Assembly (NCBI GenBank): GCA_918026815.1
Contig: CAKJVC010000068.1
Location: forward strand, 496,001 to 560,000
DNA: 64,000 nucleotides
Direction: 5' to 3'
Source: Chalara sp. BL73
Lineage: Eukaryota > Ascomycota > Leotiomycetes > Helotiales
The notes below the pieces were generated by a model, which saw nothing but the letters and a program-made list of their open reading frames with translations, ran no database searches and had not been told where the DNA came from. Made by a program: the position numbers and the translations under genes. Shown in pieces: positions 33,393 to 42,554 of the stretch (positions within the stretch are counted from its first letter, which is position 1; every line of letters begins with the position of its first letter).

Positions 33393-34541
33393 ATGGTTCC
33401 TTTGACCTCTGCTGTCTTTGCAGCAGTTTTGTTTTCCGGCATCGCAAATGCATCACCCCAGGGAGTATTCTCAACCGCTACTACCGCCTCCCAAGTGTCT
33501 GTATCCACCATCTCCCAAGCTGCTCTCTCAACCAGCACAACCGCCTGCAACAACTCGCCTGAGCTCTGTAACCGAAACTACAACAACATAACACACATCG
33601 GCGCCCATGATTCCTTCGCTCTCCGCGATAGTAGCACCGGCTTTTCCGTGTCGGGCAACCAGTTTTACAACGCGACTTTAGCCCTATCCGCAGGCATCCG
33701 CATGTTGCAAGTACAGGCTCATGTTGAGAACGGCACAATTCGGCTCTGTCATACAACGTGCAGCTTGTTGGATGGGGGAACACTTGAGACATTTTTGGGA
33801 AATGTAAAGGTTTGGATGGATGCCAACCCCAACGAGGTTGTAACACTCCTCGTGGTGAACTCGGACGATGCGGATGCCTCGGATTTTGGACAAGTGTTCG
33901 CCTCTTCTGGCATCTCGACGTATGGATACACTCCTGAATCCACGAGAGGCCCGATCGCGACATGGCCTACGCTCCAAACGCTTATCACAGCCAATACACG
34001 TCTTATTACATTCATCGCTAGCATAGATTATGACTCCAGCTACCCATATCTGCTCTCAGAATTCGACTTCGTATTCGAAACCGCATTCGGAGTGACAGAT
34101 TATGCCAGCTTCACATGCGAGCTAGACCGACCAACATCCCTAGATTCCTCTTCTGCTGCTGTGTCTGCCGGATACATGGGTCTATTGAACCATTTCAAGG
34201 ACACCAAACAAGCATTTTTCGACATTCCAGATGTGACGAATATCACCATCACAAATTCGCCCAACGCAACCACCATTGGTGCAGCAGGGCTACATGGTCG
34301 AACGTGTTCGAATGAATGGGGTGTTAAGCCCACATTCATCCTAGTCGACTTCTGGAATGTCGGACCAAGTATCGAGACAGCCGATCTACTGAACGGAGTC
34401 ACTGGTGTAGGCAGAACAAGTGCCAGTACGAGTGTATTGACTCAGAGCTCGGCGACCACCGAGAAGCCGAGAACGCCAGTAAGCATGATGGCGGCTCTTG
34501 CAATGGGTGTTCTTGCTGTCTGCAATTTCATTTGGCTGTGA
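33393..34541 (+). CDS. Secreted GPI-anchored PLC-like phosphodiesterase
   Basis: Single exon of 382 residues. Residues 1-20 are a signal peptide (MVPLTSAVFAAVLFSGIANA), followed by a Ser/Thr-rich linker. The catalytic barrel opens with NNITHIGAHDSFAL, where the His of GAHDS is the first catalytic His of the PI-PLC X-like superfamily. VQAHVENGTIRLCHTTCSLL follows with the second His, and then MDANPNEVVTLLVVN. The C-terminus has a Ser/Thr-rich stretch and a hydrophobic tail (MMAALAMGVLAVCNFIWL), the pattern of a GPI-anchor signal. Fungal members of this group are secreted or wall-linked. The true substrate (phosphoinositides or other phosphodiesters) is unknown. Confidence 0.88.
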   Translation: MVPLTSAVFAAVLFSGIANASPQGVFSTATTASQVSVSTISQAALSTSTTACNNSPELCNRNYNNITHIGAHDSFALRDSSTGFSVSGNQFYNATLALSAGIRMLQVQAHVENGTIRLCHTTCSLLDGGTLETFLGNVKVWMDANPNEVVTLLVVNSDDADASDFGQVFASSGISTYGYTPESTRGPIATWPTLQTLITANTRLITFIASIDYDSSYPYLLSEFDFVFETAFGVTDYASFTCELDRPTSLDSSSAAVSAGYMGLLNHFKDTKQAFFDIPDVTNITITNSPNATTIGAAGLHGRTCSNEWGVKPTFILVDFWNVGPSIETADLLNGVTGVGRTSASTSVLTQSSATTEKPRTPVSMMAALAMGVLAVCNFIWL

Positions 34542-36211
34542 GCCAACCTCTCAAGCTGGAAAGCCTTTAAACTTCATTAGGGCATGTGGAAATCATGACC
34601 CTGTGATGGTCGAGTGGCAACGGATTCCGTCAACATTCTCAACTACCATCAGAACTTACTACTCCTCAGTCAAAATCTAAGACTCGCACTGAGAGCCAAA
34701 GCAACGATAGTAGCACTTCACTCGGTATGCTCCGAAATCTCAGCATAACAAGGAATACCTGAGAGAAGAGAATACTCTTCAATTCTCAACTTCCAAAGAC
34801 AGCCAATAGCGATCTGTCGAGCCGTCCAGCTCTAACAGGCCCTTCGCCTCTACCACAGCTTCCAGCTAATAACCATCCAAATAGCAATGCTCCTCGGCAT
34901 GCGATGCCGGGCACTGCTATGCATAATTGAGTTGGGGAAATAGATGGCACAAACATTGGTGACTTAGGCGTTGTCGGCTTTATGTTAGAGTGAGCATCGG
35001 TTGTGGAAGGGGCAAGAGGAAGGGGAAGCCGAAGAGGACATACAAGTGATGGGGTAGATGTAGCTGCTCGTTCCGCCTGTTGCGCCGTCGGTGTTTGCTG
35101 CTGTGGAGAGAAAGTGCGTCAGGTTTCCCAAGTGAAGCGGGATTTGATGGAACGGAGTACAGCGTGGAAGAAGGAACGGCGTGGCATCTACCAGGCCATA
35201 AATTGCCGAAACATCTGTCAACAGGAGCAGCATTGCTCACGACTTGTTTGCAACCTCTCCCATCTTAAATATACTAGATTTCCTTCAGCGTTTATTTCAT
35301 TCCCGTCACAGCATTGATACCCATAAGCGAGTACTTAGATATTATCTCAAATACAAAATATTGAGCCAAGCAAAACCATACCATTGACTTTGACAGCGAG
35401 GATTCGTCGGTTTGCCCGTGCGTTTGGCCATTCCATCTCCGGCATCAAACATAAGCCTGGCCGTCTGGTTGCGGGACCGTGGTTCCCAAGCTCGCGAGCA
35501 CGTCCGATGCGGTTCGATCGGCAACAGCCGTCTAGTTGAGAGATGCGAACATACGCAAGAGCCTCCGGGGCCGCTACGAAACGCCCACCTCAGATCTAGT
35601 CCTGACTGCCCACGGTTTTTTGGGCCTCTTGTTCGTGGAGAGGCAAAAAGAGATGCCAATCGTACTGGTGTCATGACGTATCACGTGATCAGGACACGAT
35701 CCTTTCGGTTGCTATTCCCAACTGGGACTAAGCTCAACGTGACCCGTCTCTATTGTAGAGGATGATTCCCTGGGGATCCGCCTTCTTTTCCTTGGTTTGG
35801 CCTCGTGGCAAGCGATTGAATTCTCAATACTGAGGAACTATGTATGTCACGTGATTAGCCACATGATGCATCGTACGAAATCGGCTTGGTCAGATTCCAG
35901 AATCGTGTATATAACGCTCGTTTTGGTACTCTTATATAAATCAGGGTTTCTCGCTTCACTATAAGGAGCTTTTGAAGATTTAGGGATTTGGCATCATTTC
36001 AAGGTCAATGGCATTAGCAGGCCTGAAAAAAAGACCTGTGGCCTGGGAGGCATGGCTGGGCAAATGTTTTAGAGCGGTCCAAGAAGTTTCAGCTGCTGAG
36101 CTGGAGCTGGAAAAATATCTAATATATATATAAAGAGAAAAAGAAAGCCCAAGTACTCCTGAATGCAGCTGATTGCGGCAAAACGAAAGACCTTCCTCAT
36201 TCCCAAGGCCT
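34542..36211. other. Intergenic region, 1.7 kb
   Basis: Several 80-117 residue frames overlap on both strands without recognisable protein features, so I treat them as chance. An AT-rich stretch with TATA repeats lies at 36118-36133, at the 3' side of the large HET gene. Confidence 0.4.
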
Positions 36212-39200
36212 CTATCTGATTTCAAACAAATGGTCCGGCTTCAGCTTATAGAAATTCTGTCTCACCGCCTCGCCGTCCATCATTCCATGGATGTAGGATT
36301 CGCCAAGGAATTCATAGTGCCTATAGGGGTCCCGCTTCTCGGCCTTCTCCTGCTTCACTTTCTTCCTTCCCTCCTGCTTTACTCTCTTCTTCCCCTCCTG
36401 CTTTGCCGTCGTTTCGTCGTCAGTCACGTCCTCGCTCTCATAGTCCTCGCTCTCGTAGCCATCGCTCTCGCAGCCCTTGCTCTCGTGGTCCTCGGGATAT
36501 TCCATCTCCACCAACTTCCTGTTCGCCTCTCTTGTCAGTTTTTGAATGACCCTAACCTCCCATAACTTCTCGATGCTCTCGTCTTCTTCCGCTGCCCTCT
36601 TTTTCTTCTCCCACCTGGCTCTCCTAGCTCTGTTTCTCCCGCATCTTCGGAGTAGCCTCTTCATGGCCTCCCAAGGATCCGGCTCTACCTTGCCGTTGAA
36701 TTCCTTAGCCGCCTTCTCAATAACCCTCACTTCCCAAAGTTCCTCGATACCCAAGGCCCGACATGCGGCTTCCTTTTTCCTCTCCCAGTCGGCCCTCTTG
36801 GCTCTGTTTTTTTCGCACTTCCGTACCAATCTTTTCATAGATTCTACACCGTCTTCGAATTTCTCCAGCCTCCACTCCTGCATACTTTTGTACTCCTTCT
36901 TCCGTAGGATGAGCGGGACAGTACAACCATAGATGATACATATCATGTCGCCCTTTTGCACCATATTGGATGCCAATCCTAAACGTCCCTTCTCTGTTTT
37001 GATGAGCGCTCTGTTCCATATCACGGCCTGAACGCGTCTGCAGAATTCGGCAACAATAGAATTCCTCTCGTTATACATGAGCGCGGTAGTATCCACCGCG
37101 CCACTTTGAAGGCCCCCTTTGGCGATTGTCTCTTTGCATGCTCGGGCATAGTAATATGGAGGGTTCCGGTCATACATGCCCCTATCTGCCACAAGAGTCC
37201 TCCAAAATTCTGGCGGTGGGTCTGATAGCACCTCCCCCGGCCTACGGGGCCTTCGAGCCTCTGGCCAGCCTGCCATATCAAGCCATTCTCCAGGAATTGC
37301 TCCGCCTTGAGAGGCTTGTGCAACAGATTCGACGGTATCCAGCCAGAAGCCTTTAACATAGAGGCTGTAATGATGACACCGTGGCCTCCTTCGAAACTTC
37401 AGGGTGTTCAGGTCAAGCTTTTTGGTCTGTCCTGCGTTGTAGTTCCTGTGGCCATCCTGGGGAATTCCTACCAACGGGTCGGCATTTTTACGCCCCATCT
37501 TGACCATGTCCATGCCCGGGTGGGGGAAGATGTCAAAAGGTGCTGCTGTGATCCTCACAACCCAAGATGGCAATGCGAGTTCCTTCTCAGCCGGACATGT
37601 TATTGGAGTTTCCGCGGTGGTTTTCTGAGCACCATTGAGACCGTTCGCTCCAATCCCTCCGTTGACTCCATTTATCCCGTTTCCCGCGTTTCCCGCGTTC
37701 GGCGAGTTCGGTGAGTTCGCGTTATTTGCACTAGTGGGGGTTGTTTGCCCACTTCCTTGTTCATTCACTCTTACCTTTCTGGTTTTCTTGCTCGAGACCT
37801 TCTGCCGTTTTCTCGGTGGCTCCTCCTCCTTATCAACTTTGTCCTCTTCCTCCTCAATCTTATTTCCCTTGCTCGGAAACCATTTCTCTATCATTGGATC
37901 ATAAGCAACATTGGTTTTTGCATACTCATAGTACGGCTCACGACCGCAATTCCAGATTTCCACATACTCCTCTGGGCTATTGGGAATTTCAAACTCCTGG
38001 CTGGGGTTGGTATATTTTATCTCCTTGAGAAGCGCAACCAACTTTTGTTTGTCGTCGGCGCCTTCCAGCCTTTTTCTAAGCTCTCGAACCTTGATGCGTA
38101 TAAAGAATAGAGTTTTGGCGTATTCGTAGTACTGCTCACGAGTACAGTTCCCGATTTCCACAAACTCTTCTGGATCATTTGGGATGTCGAATTCCTGGCT
38201 GGGGCTGTATTGTATCTCTTTGAGAAGCTCAATCAACTTTTGCTTGTCGTCGGTGCCCACCAGTCTTTTCCTTAAATCTTGGACCTTGATCCGAATCATG
38301 TATTGTCTCTCAGGAATCGCCGCCTGGGCAGGGGCCTTCTGTTTCTGGGACTCAGAGGTCTCGGGCTCCTTTGACTTTTCAACTTTCTGCTCTTGGGCGC
38401 CGGGTGCAGTCTCTCCAGGCCGCCAGTCTTTGGCCCATGGGCGACAAAGAATGTCAAGAGCCTGGACCTTGTCAATAACAGCGCAACGCTCGATACAGAA
38501 CTGAGTAAAGTCTCTGCAGACATCCGGATATGGGCTGCTGTAATCAAGAATGTAGGACTTCTGCTCTAGGAAATGCTCACACAACTCAGATGCCAAAGTC
38601 TTTGGAGTCTTTTCAATCAACGCCGAAGGTGCGAATGGGCGAGCATCCCTAGCAATTGCAACTAGAGCATAGACGGAGTCATGAGGGCGTCCGCAGTCGA
38701 AAATAGACAGAGATGTTACCAAGTACTCTAGGCTGAGTAAGCTTCTCCGTGATGCACCTTTTATTCCTAGGATGCCATCGCTGCGGTCCGTTTCCTCAAT
38801 TTCTCGTGATCGATACACTCTCGCTGTGGCATTGACCAGAAGACTTGCACCCAATTCTGATATATGCTCGAACCAATTTGGAATGACAGAGAATTTATCG
38901 TCCTTCTTCATGAGCTCCGAGAGTCTATGTGTAGCAGTTTCGACCTCGACGAAGAGTTCAACTGCAATTGCTAGCTCTTTCCATTCTATCTTGTCAGGTC
39001 CGCAATACACGAGCGCATTCTTGGCCAGCACAATCTCCTGAACTACCCAACGACGGGAAAACCATGGGCGTTGCATCAACATGAGAAGGGATCGCCATTT
39101 CGAGGCATGTTTCTGGTCTTTGCAGAGACTGTCGAAGTTTTTGAGCTGGTTGATATCTTCCCTGATAAATTTGATCGCCACCGTACTCTCCTCGTCATCT

Positions 39201-39916
39201 TCCCCGAGCCATACACATGCCTTTGTTGCAGCAGCATACACTAGAGACATCATGGCAACTTGGGAGCTGCGCTCATCATCGTTGTCTTGGTTAATGCATA
39301 TTGCATCGATCCATAGGAAGCGCTCTTCCTCGAACCTGAGATACTTGAGTGCTAGACCAAGGGTTTCTGAGACTCGTTTACGGTGGAGTTTGCCATCTTT
39401 GTGAATCATGACTGCATATTTGCCATTTTTTTCGTCTCCCCAACGCCAGGACAAAGCTTCGTACTTGATACTAATCGGTTCTACGTTGCGTGGGGAGGTG
39501 CTGTCGCTCCGGCTATTGCCATTGAGCCTATTGTTGCTGTTATTGTCGCCAGCCCCTCCGTTACTGGCGCTGTTGACATTATCGTCCTCCCTGCTGCCAT
39601 TGCTACCAGTATTGGGCGTTTTCCCGTCAAGCCTCAACAACCTATCATCTTTATCAAACTCAGCCTCAAACATCTCGCAGTCTATTTGTGGATTCTCAAG
39701 AACTCCAGGCCAGAGTCGAAGGATTCGGATTACTTTTTTATTCCATGGAAGGTCTTGATACTTGAATTCTGGAATGTTTGCTTGTTCAAGCAAACGAGGT
39801 TGGAGATGCACATCATCCAGTCGATCCGCAGCCTCTGCATCAAAAGGAAGAAGTTTTGACCTAATATGTTTCGGTATATTGTACGGCAGCGCGTCGTACG
39901 CCCGCCGTTGGGACAT
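36212..39916 (-). CDS. Very large HET-domain protein with duplicated C-terminal modules
   Basis: Single open frame of 1234 residues from the ATG at 39916. The frame opens 23 codons earlier at a TTG, and a short upstream exon cannot be excluded. The HET domain lies at about 150-325, with YEALSWRWGD, RFLWIDAICINQDNDDERS and WFSRRWVVQEIVLAKNALVY. An Asn/Gly/Ser-rich insert precedes it. The long C-terminal region has two features. First, a 65-residue unit is repeated in tandem at about 540-604 and 605-670; each copy starts IRIKV.(D/E)LRKRL and ends YYEYAKT. Second, a basic unit of about 55 residues is repeated at about 1024-1076 and 1081-1137; each copy contains MKRL..(K/R)C and LWEVRVI. Between them are a Lys-rich nuclear-localisation-like stretch (PPRKRQKVSSKKTRK) and an Asn-rich repeat. 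The tail alternates acidic ESED and basic KQEG repeats. Confidence 0.85.
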   Translation of the reverse strand: MSQRRAYDALPYNIPKHIRSKLLPFDAEAADRLDDVHLQPRLLEQANIPEFKYQDLPWNKKVIRILRLWPGVLENPQIDCEMFEAEFDKDDRLLRLDGKTPNTGSNGSREDDNVNSASNGGAGDNNSNNRLNGNSRSDSTSPRNVEPISIKYEALSWRWGDEKNGKYAVMIHKDGKLHRKRVSETLGLALKYLRFEEERFLWIDAICINQDNDDERSSQVAMMSLVYAAATKACVWLGEDDEESTVAIKFIREDINQLKNFDSLCKDQKHASKWRSLLMLMQRPWFSRRWVVQEIVLAKNALVYCGPDKIEWKELAIAVELFVEVETATHRLSELMKKDDKFSVIPNWFEHISELGASLLVNATARVYRSREIEETDRSDGILGIKGASRRSLLSLEYLVTSLSIFDCGRPHDSVYALVAIARDARPFAPSALIEKTPKTLASELCEHFLEQKSYILDYSSPYPDVCRDFTQFCIERCAVIDKVQALDILCRPWAKDWRPGETAPGAQEQKVEKSKEPETSESQKQKAPAQAAIPERQYMIRIKVQDLRKRLVGTDDKQKLIELLKEIQYSPSQEFDIPNDPEEFVEIGNCTREQYYEYAKTLFFIRIKVRELRKRLEGADDKQKLVALLKEIKYTNPSQEFEIPNSPEEYVEIWNCGREPYYEYAKTNVAYDPMIEKWFPSKGNKIEEEEDKVDKEEEPPRKRQKVSSKKTRKVRVNEQGSGQTTPTSANNANSPNSPNAGNAGNGINGVNGGIGANGLNGAQKTTAETPITCPAEKELALPSWVVRITAAPFDIFPHPGMDMVKMGRKNADPLVGIPQDGHRNYNAGQTKKLDLNTLKFRRRPRCHHYSLYVKGFWLDTVESVAQASQGGAIPGEWLDMAGWPEARRPRRPGEVLSDPPPEFWRTLVADRGMYDRNPPYYYARACKETIAKGGLQSGAVDTTALMYNERNSIVAEFCRRVQAVIWNRALIKTEKGRLGLASNMVQKGDMICIIYGCTVPLILRKKEYKSMQEWRLEKFEDGVESMKRLVRKCEKNRAKRADWERKKEAACRALGIEELWEVRVIEKAAKEFNGKVEPDPWEAMKRLLRRCGRNRARRARWEKKKRAAEEDESIEKLWEVRVIQKLTREANRKLVEMEYPEDHESKGCESDGYESEDYESEDVTDDETTAKQEGKKRVKQEGRKKVKQEKAEKRDPYRHYEFLGESYIHGMMDGEAVRQNFYKLKPDHLFEIR
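36506..36847 (-). repeat. Tandem protein-coding duplication B in large HET gene
   Basis: Two diverged copies of a unit of about 55 codons. Shared blocks are MKRLVRKC/MKRLLRRC, W(E)RKKEAA/WEKKKRAA and ELWEVRVIEK/KLWEVRVIQK. Both copies are highly basic and likely helical. Confidence 0.75.
37907..38299 (-). repeat. Tandem protein-coding duplication A in large HET gene
   Basis: Two adjacent copies of about 65 codons. Shared blocks include DDKQKL, LLKEI.Y, PSQEF(D/E)IPN and EYAKT. The copies differ mostly by conservative changes, which indicates a duplication kept under constraint rather than a very recent event. Confidence 0.85.
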
Positions 39917-42554
39917 ATCTAGCAAGTAGCTTGGTTTCCAACCGAGCCAAAAACGTTCTGGATATGATGTATAAGGTTCAGGCAATGATTTTTTTGACTG
40001 GTAACCTTACGATGGCCCGAGGGTCCGCCCGCTTTTATGCGCCGCCATGCTGACTGGCCGCGGTGGACAATTCCTGTCTTGCACTCCCGAATCTTTCTAG
40101 GGCTGAACTTCTGCACATCACTTTACTAAAAAGAGCCGCACGCGGGCCAACTGCCCCCTGCCTGGAGTTTCATAATTGTGATTTTTGGGGAGGATGCCGA
40201 TGCCGAAGAGAGCACGAATCGATCATGCTATTGGACTCTTTTCAAAATCAGACGATGGCGCTCCTGTCCCGTGCTTCCAATAGTCCAATTGCGTGGTGGA
40301 GAATAGCTACTACTTTTCTGAATGAAGCTGCAGAAGTGAAGAGATATAGAGGCGCTTCGGGGCGGTCCACTGGAGAAGCGATGTGGCTTGCGCGGGAAAT
40401 TTATGGAGGATGATTTCGCGGTGTGGTTGGCTGGGCTGGGAAAATGCGGCTGGGTTTGTGTAACGCCCCAGCAAATATCATATCTATAGCCTTGTCCCTT
40501 TTGGCAGATGATCGCCCCGCCAAAGTGAGCCCGCAGCTCGTCATGATTTTCTAGGCAGACATTTTCTCACTTTCTAACGCCATTTTTTGTTTTTTTTTTG
40601 GCCTCTATTTCTCGGTAGCGCTAAGCGATGTGGACTGTGACATCCTCTAGAGATCTACTGTACTAAAGGTCAAGCTTTTCAGTCCGGGTTATTATCCTAC
40701 TCCGTGGGGGCCTCCCAGAACCACCCGTGTTATGTTATACCCTACTCCTAGTCTGTGCAAGCGTCAGGTATGCAAAACTCGCTGTGTTCCGTAATGGGTT
40801 TTCCTTGTTTAATGTTTTTTTTTGCCAATTGCTTCCTCTTTCTATGTAGAAATTATAAGCCTTTCTCGTAATGTTTTTTAATTAAAATTATTCAGCTTTT
40901 TATTGACTATTAAAGGCTGTTTTTAATCTGCTGTCGAAACGAGTGCGGATACGCGCCTGTTGCGAAATACTCGCAAATCACTTTTCGTTTACGAGACAAG
41001 CACTAAGTCACCGTGTCAAATCGGAGAAAGCTGACTCGTTGCTGGCTTCTACATATCCACGTAGTTTCCGTAACTCTTTTAGCTTTTTTTATGTACAAAA
41101 TAAAGGCTCGGACGCTCATTCTCAACTCTGTGTACATGATAGTTTTTCATATCGGAAGTGCAGCTATTGCACATTCCACTACCCTGAACCTTTAAAGTAC
41201 ATGTCGGAGAACTATTTTAATAGCCGCAAAGCTTCGCGCGCACAAACCGAGGACCTGTATAATATTTTCTACCTTCGAACCTTGACAATAGCGGAACCGG
41301 GCCCCCAAAAGCATGTATATCTACTTCTGAATCTACTTCTAAACGTACGTGCTATACACCGCACAATTGATTTTTCAGATTTGAATACGCACCACGCCCA
41401 ATCTGGAATATTATCCCGTACGACAGTATATCATGATATTACTACATACTACAGGGCTAGGCTATTCCGAAGCGGAAGCTGTAACAACATAACGATGGCG
41501 CAACTCCTTCACCTTGCCTAATTATCGTCGACGGGCATTTCGACCTTTGAAAGTTGTTTATTCGCACTAGAGACCGTAATTTTTGCAATCTCAACCGCTT
41601 ACGAGAAGTGCTTCTAAGCAGCGTCATTGCCATCTCGACGAGTTAGCCGTAGACCTTGTACCTCTTCCCGTAAAGGCTTATATTCTTTCTAGCTCTATCG
41701 GGGACCCTCTACTTCGATATAGCGCTACGGAGGCGTAAAGAAGGGGCGGCGTTCGTGACAGAGTTGTGGACGAACAAAAAGGAGGCTAGCGATGGCAAGG
41801 GAAAGAAAGTCCTCGATTATTTGGGTACGTATTAGCGTTGGAGCGCAGGTTCTAATTGGCGATTATAATGGATGCAAAGCACATAGGCCAGCCGAAATTT
41901 GTTAAAGAGTTAATGCCTTCGACTTTTGGAAGCTCTACTTCTAAGAGGACTTCGAAGAGGCTGGCAAAAAACCCTCTACGGATCTACTGACATCCTTGTA
42001 TGCTGAGGCAACTTTTACGCGAAGCCCATAAAGTTATCGGAGAAAGTCAGACTGTCCTGGGCCGCATCATCGGTCTCTCCATAAAGGACATCACTTTTGG
42101 TCCAAGTACTGAGGGCTACATCTTCGACTACCGTCTCAATCCTCAAGAAAGCGCGATCTCTTATCCTGGTCCTCTCTTGTTAAGTGAGGAACGGGTGGAG
42201 TGCTTAAATTTTCTGAATATAACGTTTAATCGTCGCGCTCTCAGGAAAAAGGAAAGGAAATAGAGTGTGGGCTGTAGAAATATCCTCGAGTCGGGCATGG
42301 ATGCCTCAGGCATATTATTATTTTGCCGTAACTACGCCACAGGAGGAGGTTTACAAGAAATGTAGAAAATATGGTTGTACGTAAATCACGAGAATATTTT
42401 TCGAATAACCATATTATCTCTCTTCCTAGCTGAGCCCCTTGGTCGTGCATCTACGTCCCTATCCAAATTCCATGGAGAATTTCGGTTGACTCGCTTCGCT
42501 GCATGGCGCTGTATCGAACATGCCCATGCAACTTAGCCGTTGTATCTCTATATC
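39917..42554. other. Gene-poor region, 2.6 kb, possible decayed repeat
   Basis: AT-rich between about 40600 and 41500. It contains a 192-codon frame (40943-41521) and an 87-codon frame (42000-42263) with no recognisable domain. Fragments at 41620-41830 read as short protein-like pieces (ELAVDLVPLPVKAYILSS) interrupted by stops, which suggests a decayed mobile element. No terminal repeats or transposase motifs could be found. Confidence 0.3.

Noticed and set aside
33481..33963. 160-codon minus-strand frame inside the PLC-like gene
   Set aside because: Arg/Cys/Ser-rich shadow of the well-supported plus-strand gene.
35342..35765. Overlapping 110 and 117 codon frames on both strands
   Set aside because: No domain, signal peptide or splice context; composition looks like chance.
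40943..41521. 192-codon plus-strand frame
   Set aside because: No family resemblance and lies in an AT-rich, shard-containing tract.
42000..42263. 87-codon frame near the OPT 3' end
   Set aside because: Begins with ATG but has no recognisable features or gene context.
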